NCBI GenBank assembly: GCA_033239525.1
Contig: BSYO01000011.1
Location: 5,733,973 to 5,797,972 of the forward strand
Length of the DNA stretch: 64,000 nt
Reading direction: 5' to 3'
Source: Nepenthes gracilis
Taxonomy: Eukaryota; Streptophyta; Magnoliopsida; Caryophyllales; Nepenthaceae
In this document: positions 23,804 to 34,600 of the stretch, in pieces
Position numbering within the stretch: position 1 is the stretch's first letter
Layout: each line of letters begins with the position of its first letter
The notes under the pieces: generated by a model
The model's input: the letters and a program-made list of their open reading frames with translations, nothing else
Told to the model about the DNA's origin: nothing
Database searches by the model: none
Made by a program: the position numbers and the translations under genes

Positions 23804-25438
23804 GTGAGACGTCCGTCCGTCCGCCTTCCGGCCGGTGAGTTTGTCCTCCTCACCGATGCCGGAGAACCAGAGACTTCGAAGAGGCCATGGCTTGATCTTG
23901 AGAAGGATAAATGGCTTGAAGCCATGGAGGAAGAAATGACTTCCCTTCATGAGAACCATACGTTTCAGCTGGCGGAATTGCCTAAGGGGAAGAAGGCTCT
24001 GAAAAATAAATGGGTCTTCAGGTCAAGGCGACCCGAGGACCCGAGCGCCCCAAGACACAAGGCAAGACTTGTGGTCAAGGGATTTGGTCAACGAAAGGGT
24101 GTTGACTTTGATGAAATTTTTGCACCTGTTGTGAAGATGTCCTCGGTCCGTGTAGTGCTCGGACTGGCAGCAGCGTTGGACCTGGAGATTGAGCAACTAG
24201 ATGTCCGGACGGCCTTTCTCCATGGAGATCTAGAGGAAGAGATCTACATGGAGCAACCAGACGGCTTTAAAGTTAAAGGGAAGGAAGGACTTGTTTGCCG
24301 CTTGAAGAAGAGCTTGTATGGGCTGAAACAAGCTCCGAGACAGTGGTATCGGAAGTTTGAGTCTGTTATGGTTGAACAAGGATACCATAAGACTTCTTCG
24401 GACCACTGTGTCTTTGTGCTGAAGTTCTCGAAAAACGACTTTGTCATCCTTCTCCTTTATGTGGATGACATGCTGGTGGTCGGACAAAATAGTGCTCGGA
24501 TCAAGGAGCTGAAGAAGCAACTCGGACAGTTCTTCGCCATGAAAGACCTCGGACCGGCGAAACAGATTCTGGGGATCAGAATTTCTCGCGACCGAGAGGG
24601 CAAGAAGCTTTGGCTGTCCCAGGAAGGCTACATTGAAAAGGTGCTTCAGAGATTCAGCATGGAAGGGTCCAAGCCTGTCAACACACCATTGACCAACCAT
24701 TTTAGGCTGAGTAAACAGCAGTGTCCGTCCTCGGACATTGAGAAGGCGCGTATGAGTAAGGTTCCTTACTCCTCGGCAGTTGGCAGCCTAATGTACGCGG
24801 CCGTGTGTACGCGGCCGGACATTACTCATGCGGTTGGCCTTGTGAGCAGATTCCTCTCAAACCCAGGTATGGAGCATTGGTCAGCGGTGAAATGGATTTT
24901 CAGATATCTACGCGGGACCTCCAAGACGGGTTTGCAGTTTGGGGATGAAAAGCCTCAGTTGATTGCGTACACGGACGCAGATATGGCCGGGGACGTTGAC
25001 TCCCGCAAATCAACGTCCGGATACTTGGTGAAGTTTGCAGGAGGAGCGGTCTCCTGGCAGTCCAAGTTGCAGAAATGCGTAGCCCTCTCTACAACGGAAG
25101 CAGAGTTCATTGCCGTGACCGAGGCCTGCAAGGAAATGCTATGGATGAAGAGGTTCGTCCAAGAATTAGGTCTAAGGCAAGAGGCGTACGAGATCTTTTG
25201 TGATAGTCAGAGTGTCATCCACTTGTGTAAGAACTCCTCATTCTATTCTCGGTCAAAGCACATTGATGTGCGATACCATTGGGTGAGAGAGGTTTTGGAT
25301 AATGGGCAGCTATCCATTAGAAAGGTCCGATCGGAAGACAATGGCTCGGACATGTTAACCAAGATTTTGCCAAAGGGAAAGTTAGAAACTTGCTGTGACA
25401 TTGCTGGTCTAACTGACTTTACTCCCACTCGGTCGTGA
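23804..25438 (+). CDS. Intact RT-RNase H frame of copia 1
   Basis: 544 open codons of the pol polyprotein; the first Met is simply the first in the frame, not a true start. RT spans roughly residues 50-300 with FDEIFAPVVKMSSVR, DVRTAFLHGDLEEEIYMEQP, SLYGLKQAPRQWY and the catalytic YVDD in LLLYVDDMLVVG. RNase H lies in about residues 380-520 with the acidic residues in YTDADMAGD, STTEAEF and CDSQS, followed by SKHIDVRYHWVRE and TKILPKGK. It stops nine bases before the 3' LTR. All RT and RNase H catalytic residues are intact although upstream gag, protease and integrase frames are broken, so it is a relic or a possible donor of activity in trans. Confidence 0.88.
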   Translation: MRRPSVRLPAGEFVLLTDAGEPETSKRPWLDLEKDKWLEAMEEEMTSLHENHTFQLAELPKGKKALKNKWVFRSRRPEDPSAPRHKARLVVKGFGQRKGVDFDEIFAPVVKMSSVRVVLGLAAALDLEIEQLDVRTAFLHGDLEEEIYMEQPDGFKVKGKEGLVCRLKKSLYGLKQAPRQWYRKFESVMVEQGYHKTSSDHCVFVLKFSKNDFVILLLYVDDMLVVGQNSARIKELKKQLGQFFAMKDLGPAKQILGIRISRDREGKKLWLSQEGYIEKVLQRFSMEGSKPVNTPLTNHFRLSKQQCPSSDIEKARMSKVPYSSAVGSLMYAAVCTRPDITHAVGLVSRFLSNPGMEHWSAVKWIFRYLRGTSKTGLQFGDEKPQLIAYTDADMAGDVDSRKSTSGYLVKFAGGAVSWQSKLQKCVALSTTEAEFIAVTEACKEMLWMKRFVQELGLRQEAYEIFCDSQSVIHLCKNSSFYSRSKHIDVRYHWVREVLDNGQLSIRKVRSEDNGSDMLTKILPKGKLETCCDIAGLTDFTPTRS

Positions 25439-25447
25439 GGGAAAGTT
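25434..25447 (+). other. Polypurine tract of copia 1
   Basis: GTGAGGGAAAGTT directly before the 3' LTR, the plus-strand priming site. Confidence 0.8.
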
Positions 25448-26193
25448 TGTTGGGGTCACTCCCGAGTGGAACGTCCGCAGACTCCAGAGAAGAAATGGAC
25501 GAGTACTCTTTGCGTCTTTAGGACGAGGACTCTTTGCATCTTTGGACGAGGACTCTTGTTTGGTAATGTCCGAGCACAGTAGACGAGGAGCCTATTGTCG
25601 AGCGTGGACTCTGCTCTCGTGGGCTGCAGTGGCCGTTAAGGCATGACTGCGCCGATTGGCCTTACGCCGCAGAGGGAGCTTTTCCAGTGGCAGGATCTGT
25701 CATCTCGACACGCAGCCTGCGGTCGCCATGACGATCTGCGCCATTGCCCCCACCACCCCGCCCGGAATGGTGGGTGCGAGTGCTTGATAGGGGTGGTTGT
25801 TGGGATGGTGGCAATCCACGCCGGCATCTGGACGTGTATATATATATATATATTCAGCTCTTGTGGCTCCAACTAACGTGCATGTGTGTGGCAACTTTGT
25901 GTAGGTGTGAGCATTGAGAGAGCTGTGTGGGCAAGGTTTGTAGAGAGAGGCATACACTTGATTCTTTTTCTTTCGTTTGAAGCTTGAGTAGCTAACGATT
26001 GTAATAATCTTTTATAGTGTATTTTTCGGTGGTTTTTCCCTTGGTTAAAGGAGGGTACTTCCACGCCAAAAATCTCTTTGTGTGTTCTCGGTCTCTGTTT
26101 TTTTTTTCTTGCCTGTCCGAGAGTTTTTCTCTGTTGCTATCCGAGAACCTTGTTCGCTCGGTCACCGTGACTTCCGCGTGTTCAGCGCCAACA
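25448..26193 (+). repeat. 3' LTR of copia element 1
   Basis: 746 bp, TGTTGGGGTC...GCGCCAACA. Its R/U5 differs from the 5' LTR at only about three sites over some 350 bp, while the U3 core (about 25610-25830) carries many substitutions and small indels. It includes a TA run at 25836-25853. Confidence 0.95.
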
Positions 26194-26261
26194 GAGATTG
26201 ACCCAGAGACTTATTTAGGTATAACTTAGAATTTCTGTTTATCAGTATACTCAAAGTCATG

Positions 26262-26408
26262 AGAGGTTTGGTGAAACGGTAGAGTTATCGCCATATGACA
26301 TAGTGGTAATAGGTTTGAGTTGTGCAAATGGCCTTGTGTATAATGTAGGAAAGACTGTGTCCAATAGACACAAAAATGGTCTGACCCTTGTGCACAGAGC
26401 TGCCCCTT
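26262..26408 (+). mobile_element. Au-type SINE remnant
   Basis: In an intron of the CWC22 pseudogene. The order of blocks follows the plant Au SINE: a tRNA-like head with GAAACGGTAGAGTTATCGCC, a GTTTGAGTTGTG box B-like stretch, then AATGTAGGAAAGACTGTGTC, CAATAGACA, GGTCTGACCC and a tail TTGTGCACAGAGCTGCCCCT. The CGGACCC...GCGGGAGC middle of the consensus is deleted. The family is recognised from memory, not from a search. Confidence 0.7.
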
Positions 26409-28301
26409 CAGTATGCTGAAAAAGTTTCTTTTGGTTTGCAACCTTATTGTATTTTTCAACTTTCAGATATTTTGAAGCTGGATCCTAATTTCCTTGAGAA
26501 TGAGAAGCGATATGAAGAATTGAAGAAGTGTATACCAGGTGAGGAGTCAGAGGAGGAGGATGATTCAGCTGCAGAGTCTGATGATGATGATGAGGGAGAT
26601 GAATATGACGATGAAGAGGAAGAACAGAAGATGGAAATTCAAGATCAAACAGAAACAAATCTTTTAAAGATTTGCTGAACAATATGCTTGATGACTATGT
26701 CAAGTGTGGATTTTGAGGATGCTGGACACAAGCTGTCAAAAATTAAGCTTGAGCCTGGTCAGGAGGTAACAATAGTTCTATCAATCAACAAAATTATAAA
26801 TTTTCCCCTCAGTTCTTTGGTTAGTTGTGTTCTGTTGGAATCATTCCACTCAAAAGGATTTTTTCCCACTTTTTTTTTTGGGTTTGGGGGGGTTGGATCT
26901 TATGAATGTTTTTTGCTAGATGATAAAAGATGATGTCTGCCTCTCTAGTAGAAAATTGCCAGAAATATTCCTACTGCAGCTATAGAAAAGCACTGTGATT
27001 TGAATATAAAATTCCCCTATTGTGGTTCGATTGTGCCTTGCAACATGGTGAAAGTTCTACCTAGAAATTACATAGCATTTTCCATCTTTGCAAGTTAGTG
27101 GGGTTGGCATCATACTTCAGAAAATCTGTGCACATATTCCAAGTGTTGTGCATTTGAGCACAAATTTGTCTGGAAATTTTGTTGATGAGGTTGCAATGAG
27201 ATTTCTTCTTGCACCGGCATCCATAGATTCTATGTCTCACTTTTCGTTACAGTTTTTCTTTCAATTTTCTCTATATTTGAAACCTGGATACTGATTTGAG
27301 CTTTAGGGGCTATAGTACTGAATATTCCAGAATTTTTTTTTCCCTTCAGCCTCCTTGTCCTCTACACAAGTTGTTTCTTCCTGTGCTGGAAGAGGGGAAA
27401 TTTGGTGAATATTTTAGAAGGTTTGGGTGAACTGCAATGTTTTTTATGATATCAAAGCGCACAATTGTAATACTGATTTTATGAGTACTTAAGTAAGCCA
27501 ATATTTGTGTTTTTAATGATTTTATCATAATGTATTTCAATCAGTAAAAACCTAAGTAAAAAGCCAGTTAGTTCATTGTGGTTGATTTTCAATCTTCACA
27601 TTGTTCTATACGGAATGCCTTGACAGTTTCTTTTTTTTTTTTTAACCCCCGAGTAATTTATGTTTAGGCTGATGTATTATCTAGTATGCTGGAATTGTTT
27701 TTACTTCAGTTTTTAACCAGTTGGAAATGTAACGTTGTTTCATTCAAAAGGGTGACTCAATACATAAGGTTCCATATCTTGAGGTTTGAATAGAGTCAAA
27801 TGTATGCTGCTTTTGCTGGAGTTACATAGAGACAGTTTTTGTGGTTTGTGCCCATGACTTTAGGTCGTGATAGAGTAACGTTACCATTGTGATGAGGTTC
27901 ATTCTCTTAATGCAATTTAGTTATCCAATAAAATCTTCATTTTATTTGTGGTTCCAAAGGTCTTGGGCATGTTATTGCACATGTCCACATTTATGCTGGT
28001 TTTGCTTCTCTATTATATGATTTCCTTTATTTGATCATGAGCACGGAACTGATTCATTTTTCATTTGCAACTGGCCTATGCAGATGGAATTATGCATTAT
28101 TTAGTTGGAGTGTTGCAACCAGGAGAGAACCTATCTCTGCTATTAAGGTCTTTTAGGGCAGTGTTTTGCATGCTGAACAAAATCTACCAGGATAACTTTG
28201 AGAAATATTTTGTCCAGCAACACTCAATGATTCATCGGCTTGAGACTATTAAATTGCGTAATGTTGCCAAAATTTTTGCACATCTACTTGGAACAGATGC
28301 T

Positions 28302-29560
28302 CTTTCTTCCCGTATATTCATTAAGATCCTTTTCCAGGTAACAAAAAATGCTTAGCTTCTAGTTTGAACATTGCCCTAACTTTAATTTTACTCGTCTGAC
28401 CTGTTGTTGCATCATCATCACCTGCATGCACTGTACAAATCTTGCAACATTAGTTAAGTCAAAGAGTATTCCCTCTTGATTGTGTGGATGACCAGTACTT
28501 ATGCCAAGCATTCATTACTTTGTGGTGCTTGTGCCAATCCATCCAACGGTGTTCACCTATTCTGTCAATGAATAGGGACAAATCCTTAGGTGTTGTCCAT
28601 AGTCAACAGAAGATTTAATGGTCAGTCTCCGTTTTATTGGGGGTATCTCAAAATGGGTCTTGGAATCAATTAATTGATATACCTCTAATGGAGGATGGCA
28701 TCACTTCTTCCTGCATATTCATTAAGATCCTCTCCTAGGTAACTAAATCATCTTATCGAGTTTGAGTATTGCCTCACCTTTAAATCTATTATCTGACTCG
28801 TCTTTGTGGCATCAGCATCATATAAAAGTGCTGTGGAACTCTTATGAGTTTTGTGTCTGACCAAAATTTTACCCACCCAACTGATCCCATAAAATGTACA
28901 TAATAGAATTATGCAACCATATCATATGTATCATGTAGAGCAATGTCCATCCCATAATTTGCCAAGACTATTCTTATGGTGAACAAAAAGATGACCCCTG
29001 CAATAAATAACATGTGTGTTTTGTATTTTATCTAACACTTTATGGTAGTGTTCCAACTAAGGATTTTAATTCTAGTGAGGCAGCTATGATCATGGTAGCT
29101 GTAATGAAGTAGGCATGGGTATCAATGTTTAGCCCACAATAAACATACGATAAGCCAAATAAAAAAAATCCAAGAACACCTATACTGATAATGGCATAAA
29201 CCATTTGAAGATACCTGAAGACTGGTTTTCTTGAAAAATTTGAAACGATACAACTTATGATATTGAATCCAGGCAAAATGAGAACATACACCTTTGAATG
29301 ATTAAAAAACCAAAAAAGAAGTTGGCATGACATGGGGTCTCCTCCTCCGGTGGGATATCAAAAAAGGTTCTATTAAAGTTTTAATTGGTTGATAATATGG
29401 TAATTGCATTTAATGTAAAAGGTCATTCCTATTGATTGTGTAGTTGACCAGCCTTATTGCAATCATCCATTATTTTGTTAGTAAAACCAATCAATTACAG
29501 GAGGGCAAGGCCTTAGGTGATGTCCATAGCATACTTCAGAAGGGCTCTCTATATTTATCT
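28302..29560 (+). repeat. Tandem duplication of exon end plus intron
   Basis: The exon end and donor at 28302-28345 (CGTATATTCATTAAGATCC then the splice donor) reappears at 28700-28742 (GCATATTCATTAAGATCC). The following intron also recurs: TTGAACATTGCCCTAAC against TTGAGTATTGCCTCACC. A second intron block, 28464-28620 (TTGATTGTGTGGATGACCAG ... CCTTAGGTGTTGTCCATAG), recurs at 29428-29550. The second copy is split by the cox1 NUMT. Copies are diverged, so the duplication is old. Confidence 0.7.
28826..29386 (-). pseudogene. cox1: NUMT: nuclear copy of mitochondrial cox1 fragment
   Basis: Minus-strand translation is cytochrome c oxidase subunit 1. It reads NFNRTFFD, then (after a 2-base shift) [64 protein letters not shown]. 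After a decayed part come YKT-like and [15 protein letters not shown], and WVGKI in a shifted frame. These are the central helices VI-X of subunit 1. Stops and shifts rule out function. It lies in a CWC22 pseudogene intron and interrupts the duplicated intron copy. Ends are approximate. Confidence 0.9.
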
Positions 29561-31017
29561 GTCCTCTGTTTCTTTGAGTGGCTCGTTCTAAATGTCTCTC
29601 GTCATCCTACCTATTCCAACAGTTTAATGATTTCTTATGATAGCTAATCAAGCTGGAAGGCTTTCATAGTCTAACCTTTAATAGCATTTGTTGGGTTAGC
29701 TTGTCACAGACATGAATATTTTATTGGGGGTGTCCATGTTCTGTAGATCATTACATTTGAGATGCTGCTTATGTTATAAATATTCTGTACAAGGATTTCT
29801 TTGCTCTCCCTTCCCCTTCCAAAAAGAAGTGTTAGTTGCTTTTAAACTGTATGCTTGTATCTGGATGATCAATGCATCCACCTTTTTTGCAAAGCAATTT
29901 GTTGGTGACAGTTCTGAAAGAGTGATGAGTTGACCATCCAGGCTGACCGATATGGCATGCCAATTTCATGTACTGCCCATGGACCCCATATCAGCTATTC
30001 ATTGGTTGCAAAACAAATCACGCTAAAACCATTGGGCTGCTGGAAAATGAATATTCAACCATCTAACTTCTTTGCCAAAAAGGAAAGGAACATCAGATTT
30101 ACATTTCCATAGACGGTCATTTTCACAATCTTCAACCAAATTTAAATGAATAAAAGATCAAGTATTTTCATAATGGGTCACAGCATATCGATACCAGAAG
30201 CACTCACAAAACTCACTTTTTGCTCCAATCGGCTTACCCAAATGGATTCCTGGACCAATGCTGGGCATGCTGTCTCTCTCTGGCCTGTCATTCCTGTCTT
30301 GATCGGACCTTGCTTTTTTGAAATTTAAAATCTCTGAGATTTCCCATCTGGGCTATGTGGGCGATGGAAATACCATCTGGGGACCTCTGTGGTCATTTGT
30401 TATTTGGTAAGTATGGCACTTAACTGAATGATATGTGCAATTTATTGATTGCTTTGATATGAGCACAGTGACAGAGAAATCAATAACCTTTTTTTTTTTC
30501 CTTTTTTGGGTTTTTTCTTCTTTTTTTTTTCCGGCAAGGGGGGGAGGAGGTGGTGAGTAGTAACCTTTTCAATTAGTTAGAGTGGTTAAATGTGTTGGGG
30601 ATTTGATGCTCAAAAATTTGGTGGCGTTTCTGAGATGTTGCCTATCCCTTCAGTTTTTGTTACCAATGGCATGATGCATTTTGATGCAGGAATTGTCTGA
30701 ACATCTGGGCATCCAGTCAGTTGCTAAAGGAGCGCATTAATGATCAAGCAATGCAGGGGTCTTTTGAATCAATTTTCCCTAAGGACAATCCAAGGGACAC
30801 ACGGTTCTCCATCAACTTCTTTACGCCGATCGGGTTTAGGGGGATAACTGAGAAGTTGTGGGAGGACTTGAAAAACATGCCCTGACTTATCATGCAATAA
30901 CAGGAACCAGAATCTGAATCGGATGATGAATCTGGTCCGTCTGATTCTGGCTTAGGTTCGTCAAGTTCTGAGATGGGTTCAGAATCCGACTCCTCAAGCT
31001 TCGATGAAGGTGATCGG

Positions 31018-31635
31018 TGTTGGAAATCTCTCCCATGAAGAAGCTCCGGTCAACGGGATGTTGACCGGATGGGCGGTCAACGGGATGTTGACCGGAAGGG
31101 CGGTCAACTAAATATTGACCGGCTCATTAAGGCAATTCAGAGCACCTGCCTTGATTAAAGGGGAGTTAGTTGACCTGCCTATTTAGGTAACATTTGGAAA
31201 CCCAAGACCTTCGCTGCAAGCATGCGCCGTTCGCTTGGGCGATAAATGCCTCTTGGGAACCGTACACCTACCACAAGGAAGAACGTGCTGGCTCGGCGGC
31301 TGAGATTTTTTTTTATATCCTTATATATGTGTGTGCATGTGAGGCTGTATGATATGAAAAAATACAAAAATACAGAAAAAGAACAGAGTGTGTGAGAGTA
31401 AGAAAGAAAAACAAAAGGAGAGGAAGAAGGCTCGATTGAGTGTGTGCTTTTCCGCCTTACTGTTTTTGTAATCTTCATCACAAACATAGTGCAATCTTTC
31501 GGACTCAACGTCCCGTGGTTTTTCCCTTGATTCATAAGGGTTTTCCACGTAAATATCGTTTGTCATTATTCTTTCCTTCCTTCTCTTCGATCCTTTTGTG
31601 CTTGTGTCGGTAGGCCGTCCCATTTCCGGCCAACA
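31018..31635 (+). repeat. 5' LTR of copia element 2
   Basis: 618 bp. U3 holds the GGTCAAC/GTTGACC array (31048-31175). U5 contains GTGGTTTTTCCCTTG and GGGTTTTCCACGT, a pair shared in general form with copia 1 and typical of Tork-type LTRs. It differs from its partner mainly within about 31100-31230. Confidence 0.93.
31048..31175 (+). promoter_or_regulatory. Palindromic W-box array in U3 of copia 2
   Basis: Seven TTGACC cores on alternating strands: GGTCAAC at 31048, 31075 and 31102, and TTGACC ending at 31066, 31093, 31120 and 31175. The first four form two copies of the near-palindrome GGTCAACGGGATGTTGACC. TTGAC(C/T) is the W-box bound by WRKY factors, so defence- or stress-linked expression is a reasonable inference. 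The 3' LTR has the same array from about 35691 with changes. Confidence 0.7.
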
Positions 31636-31637
31636 AG

Positions 31638-31650
31638 TGGTATCAGAGAG
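31638..31650 (+). other. Primer-binding site of copia 2
   Basis: TGGTATCAGAGAG two bases after the 5' LTR, matching the initiator-Met tRNA 3' end as in copia 1. Confidence 0.9.
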
Positions 31651-31672
31651 TAAGGTTAAGAACTTTGTTCTG

Positions 31673-34600
31673 ATGGCGTCGACATCATCGAAGAACTTGC
31701 CATTTAGCGTTGAGCAGTTTAACGGGCAAGGTAACTTCATTCTCTGGTAAGAAAGGGTGAAGAACATTCTCACCAGAGAAGGAACGATAAAGGCGCTGAA
31801 GAAGATGGATGAAAATCCTGAAAGAATGACCGATGATGAGTGGCAAGACAAAAGAGATCTTGCAAATTGCACCATTAAGCTCTGTCTGGCTGACAATACT
31901 CTCCAGGAGGTGCTTGGCTTGACTGACCCGGCGGAGGTCTAGGAGAAGTTGGAAAGCCGATATAAGTCCAAGTCCTTGACAACCAGGCTCCATATAAAGA
32001 AGCAATTCTATGGCTTACGGTTGTCGGAAGGAGGAAGCTTCGAAAAACATCTGGATGAGTTCTTAGGATATTAACTTGAGATGTCCGCCCTTGAAGAAGA
32101 TATCAAGGAGGAGGACAAGGCGTTGGTCCTGCTGGCCTCTCTGCCTGCCTCTTATGATCATATAGTCACAACCTTGCTGTTTGGCAAGGACACTTTGGAG
32201 TTGGATGCAGTTATTGCTTCCTTACTCATAAATGAATCAAGGAGGTCACAAGGGGCCTCGACGTCTGAGGTACTTGTAACTGAATCTAGGGGAAGGAGCA
32301 GAGGCCGTAGTCAGAAACAAGGCGAGAAAGCCCGCAGCAAGTCAAGATCGAGGTATCAAAACCTTGAATGTCACCACTGTGGTAAGAAAGGCCATATTAA
32401 AAAGCATTGCTTCAAATGGAAGCGGAAAAATACGGAAAAGGAGAAAGGTGACAATGGACGGGAAGAGGAAAGGTCCTCCGTCTCAGTAGTAACAGCAGGC
32501 GGTCTCCTGCTGACAAGTGAAGGAGACGTGGCAAGTGTGACGGACGAGGAGTCCGGTTGGGTGATCGACTCTGGTGCCACCTTGCACGTCACGTCCAGAA
32601 GGCAGCTGTTTACATCTTATACTCCAGGAGATTTTGGAGTAATAAGAATGGGGAATGAAGGAACATCTCCCGTAGTAGGCAGAGGAGATGTTGCCCTGGT
32701 CACAAATAACGGGACAAAGTTGATACTGAAGGACGTACGTCATGTTCCTGACATCCGGCTGAATGTCATCTCAGCCGGACGTCTGGATGATGAAGGTTAT
32801 TGCAACACCTTCTGTGATGGCGAGTGGAAGCTGACAAGGGGATCTCTTGTTGTAGCAAGAGGAATGAAGGCGTCCGGCCTGTATCAGATGAAAGCCTGTG
32901 GAGTGGCAGGAGATGTAAATGTCACAACCAGCTCTGAGACGATGGACTTGTGGCATAGAAGGCTAAGTCACATGAGTAATGAAGGGCTGTCCTGCTTAGC
33001 CAAGAAAGGCTTGATCACTGGAGCAAAGGAGGAAGGACAGAAGGCGTGTCCTCACTGCTTGGCAGGAAAGCAAAGGAGAGTCTCATTTCATGGAGACTTG
33101 TCCAGTCCTAAGGCGGAGCTCCTAGAACTCATTCACACAGATGTGTGTGGGCCTTTCAGAGAAAAGTCTTTTGGTGGAGCCCAATATTTTATTTCTTTCA
33201 TTGATGACTGTTCAAGAAGACTGTGGGTCTACCCACTCAAAACCAAGGATCAAGTTCCTTGTATTTTCGAGCAGTTTCATGCTCTTGTGGAGCGTCAGAC
33301 GGGGAAGAAACTGAAGACCGTCCGAAGTGACAATAGCGGTGAATATTTGGGACCTTTTGATGCCTACTACCGGTCACATGGTATTAGGCATTAGAAAACA
33401 CCACCGAAGACACCTCAGCTGAATGGGGTAGCAGAACGGATGAATCGTACGCTCTTGGAGAGAGTACGTTGTATGTTTTCCGAAGCAAAGCTTCATACTT
33501 TGTTTTGGGCAGAAGCACTCCGGACGGCGGCCTACATCATCAACAGGTCGCCCAGCAAGCCTCTAATGGGTGAAGTGGCAGAAAAGATATGGACAGGCAA
33601 GGAACCGTCCTATGATCATTTGCGAGTATTCGGATGCAAAGCATTCGTACATGTCCCAAGAGATGAAAGGACAAAGTTGGAGTCAAAGACGACTTAGTGC
33701 GTCTTTCTGGGCTACGGGGAAGATGAACTGGGCTACCGGTTCTATAATCCAGCCACCAGAAAACTTGTCCGGTCCAGGGACGTAACCTTTGTTGAGAATG
33801 AGACAATAGAAGACATTGGCAGAAATGTCAAGTGTGACAACATGCAAACGGACCAAGTGGGCGCTGAAGCTGTCCGTCCGGTATCAACAGAAGGAGAGGA
33901 TTCTGGTCAGGAGACGGTTGAAGAAAATGAAAGGGAGGTTACGGCTCTTGATGACACCATTGATGGAGTCATACCTCAACCGGCAGGGAATGTCCCTGTT
34001 AGACGGTCCTCACGTGAAAGACGGCCATCCGTCTGTCTATCATCAAATGAATATGTGATGCTCACAGATGCCGGAGAGCCTGAGGATTATGAGGAGGCAA
34101 TGAAGGACGACAGTAAAAAGGAATGGCTGGAAGCCATGAAGGAGGAGATGAGCTCCCTTCATGAAAACCACACCTTTGACTTGGTAAAACTTCCTAAGGG
34201 GAAGAAGGCCCTCAAAAACAAATGGGTCTATCGCCTGAAGCATGACCAGTGTACCAAGAAACCTAAGTACAAGGCACGGTTGGTTGTGAAGGGCTTCAGT
34301 CAACAAAAAGGGATTGATTTTGATGAGATCTTTGCCCCGGTTGTCAAAATGTCCTCCGTCCGGATAGTGCTTGGCCTGGCCGTCGCCCAGGACTTAGAGG
34401 TGGAACAAATGGATGTCCGGACAGCATTCCTCCACGGTGAGCTAGAGGAGGAGATCTATATGGAGCAACCGGAGGGGTTCAAAGTCAAGGGGAAGGAGAA
34501 ACTCGTCTGCCGCCTAAGGAAAAGTCTATACGGGTTAAAGCAAGCTCCTAGGCAGTGGTACAAGAAATTCGAGTCAGTCATGACTAGTCAAGGGTACCGG

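Larger units (their letters stand above)
20666..26193 (+). mobile_element. Copia element 1 (Tork/TNT1-like), full length
   Basis: 5528 bp LTR retrotransposon with ends TGTTGG...CCAACA and a perfect target duplication GAGAT (20661-20665 and 26194-26198). It sits in a CWC22 exon: removing it and one GAGAT restores the reading DDEIDPETYL. It has a PBS, a decayed gag-protease, an integrase block, an open RT-RNase H frame and a PPT. Domain order with integrase before RT marks Ty1/copia. Similarity to TNT1-94-type proteins suggests the Tork lineage. Coding is broken upstream of RT, so it is not autonomous. Confidence 0.95.

Noticed and set aside
29040..29333. 97-codon minus-strand frame as a membrane protein gene
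   Set aside because: It is a cox1 NUMT with stops and shifts on both sides and no start of its own.
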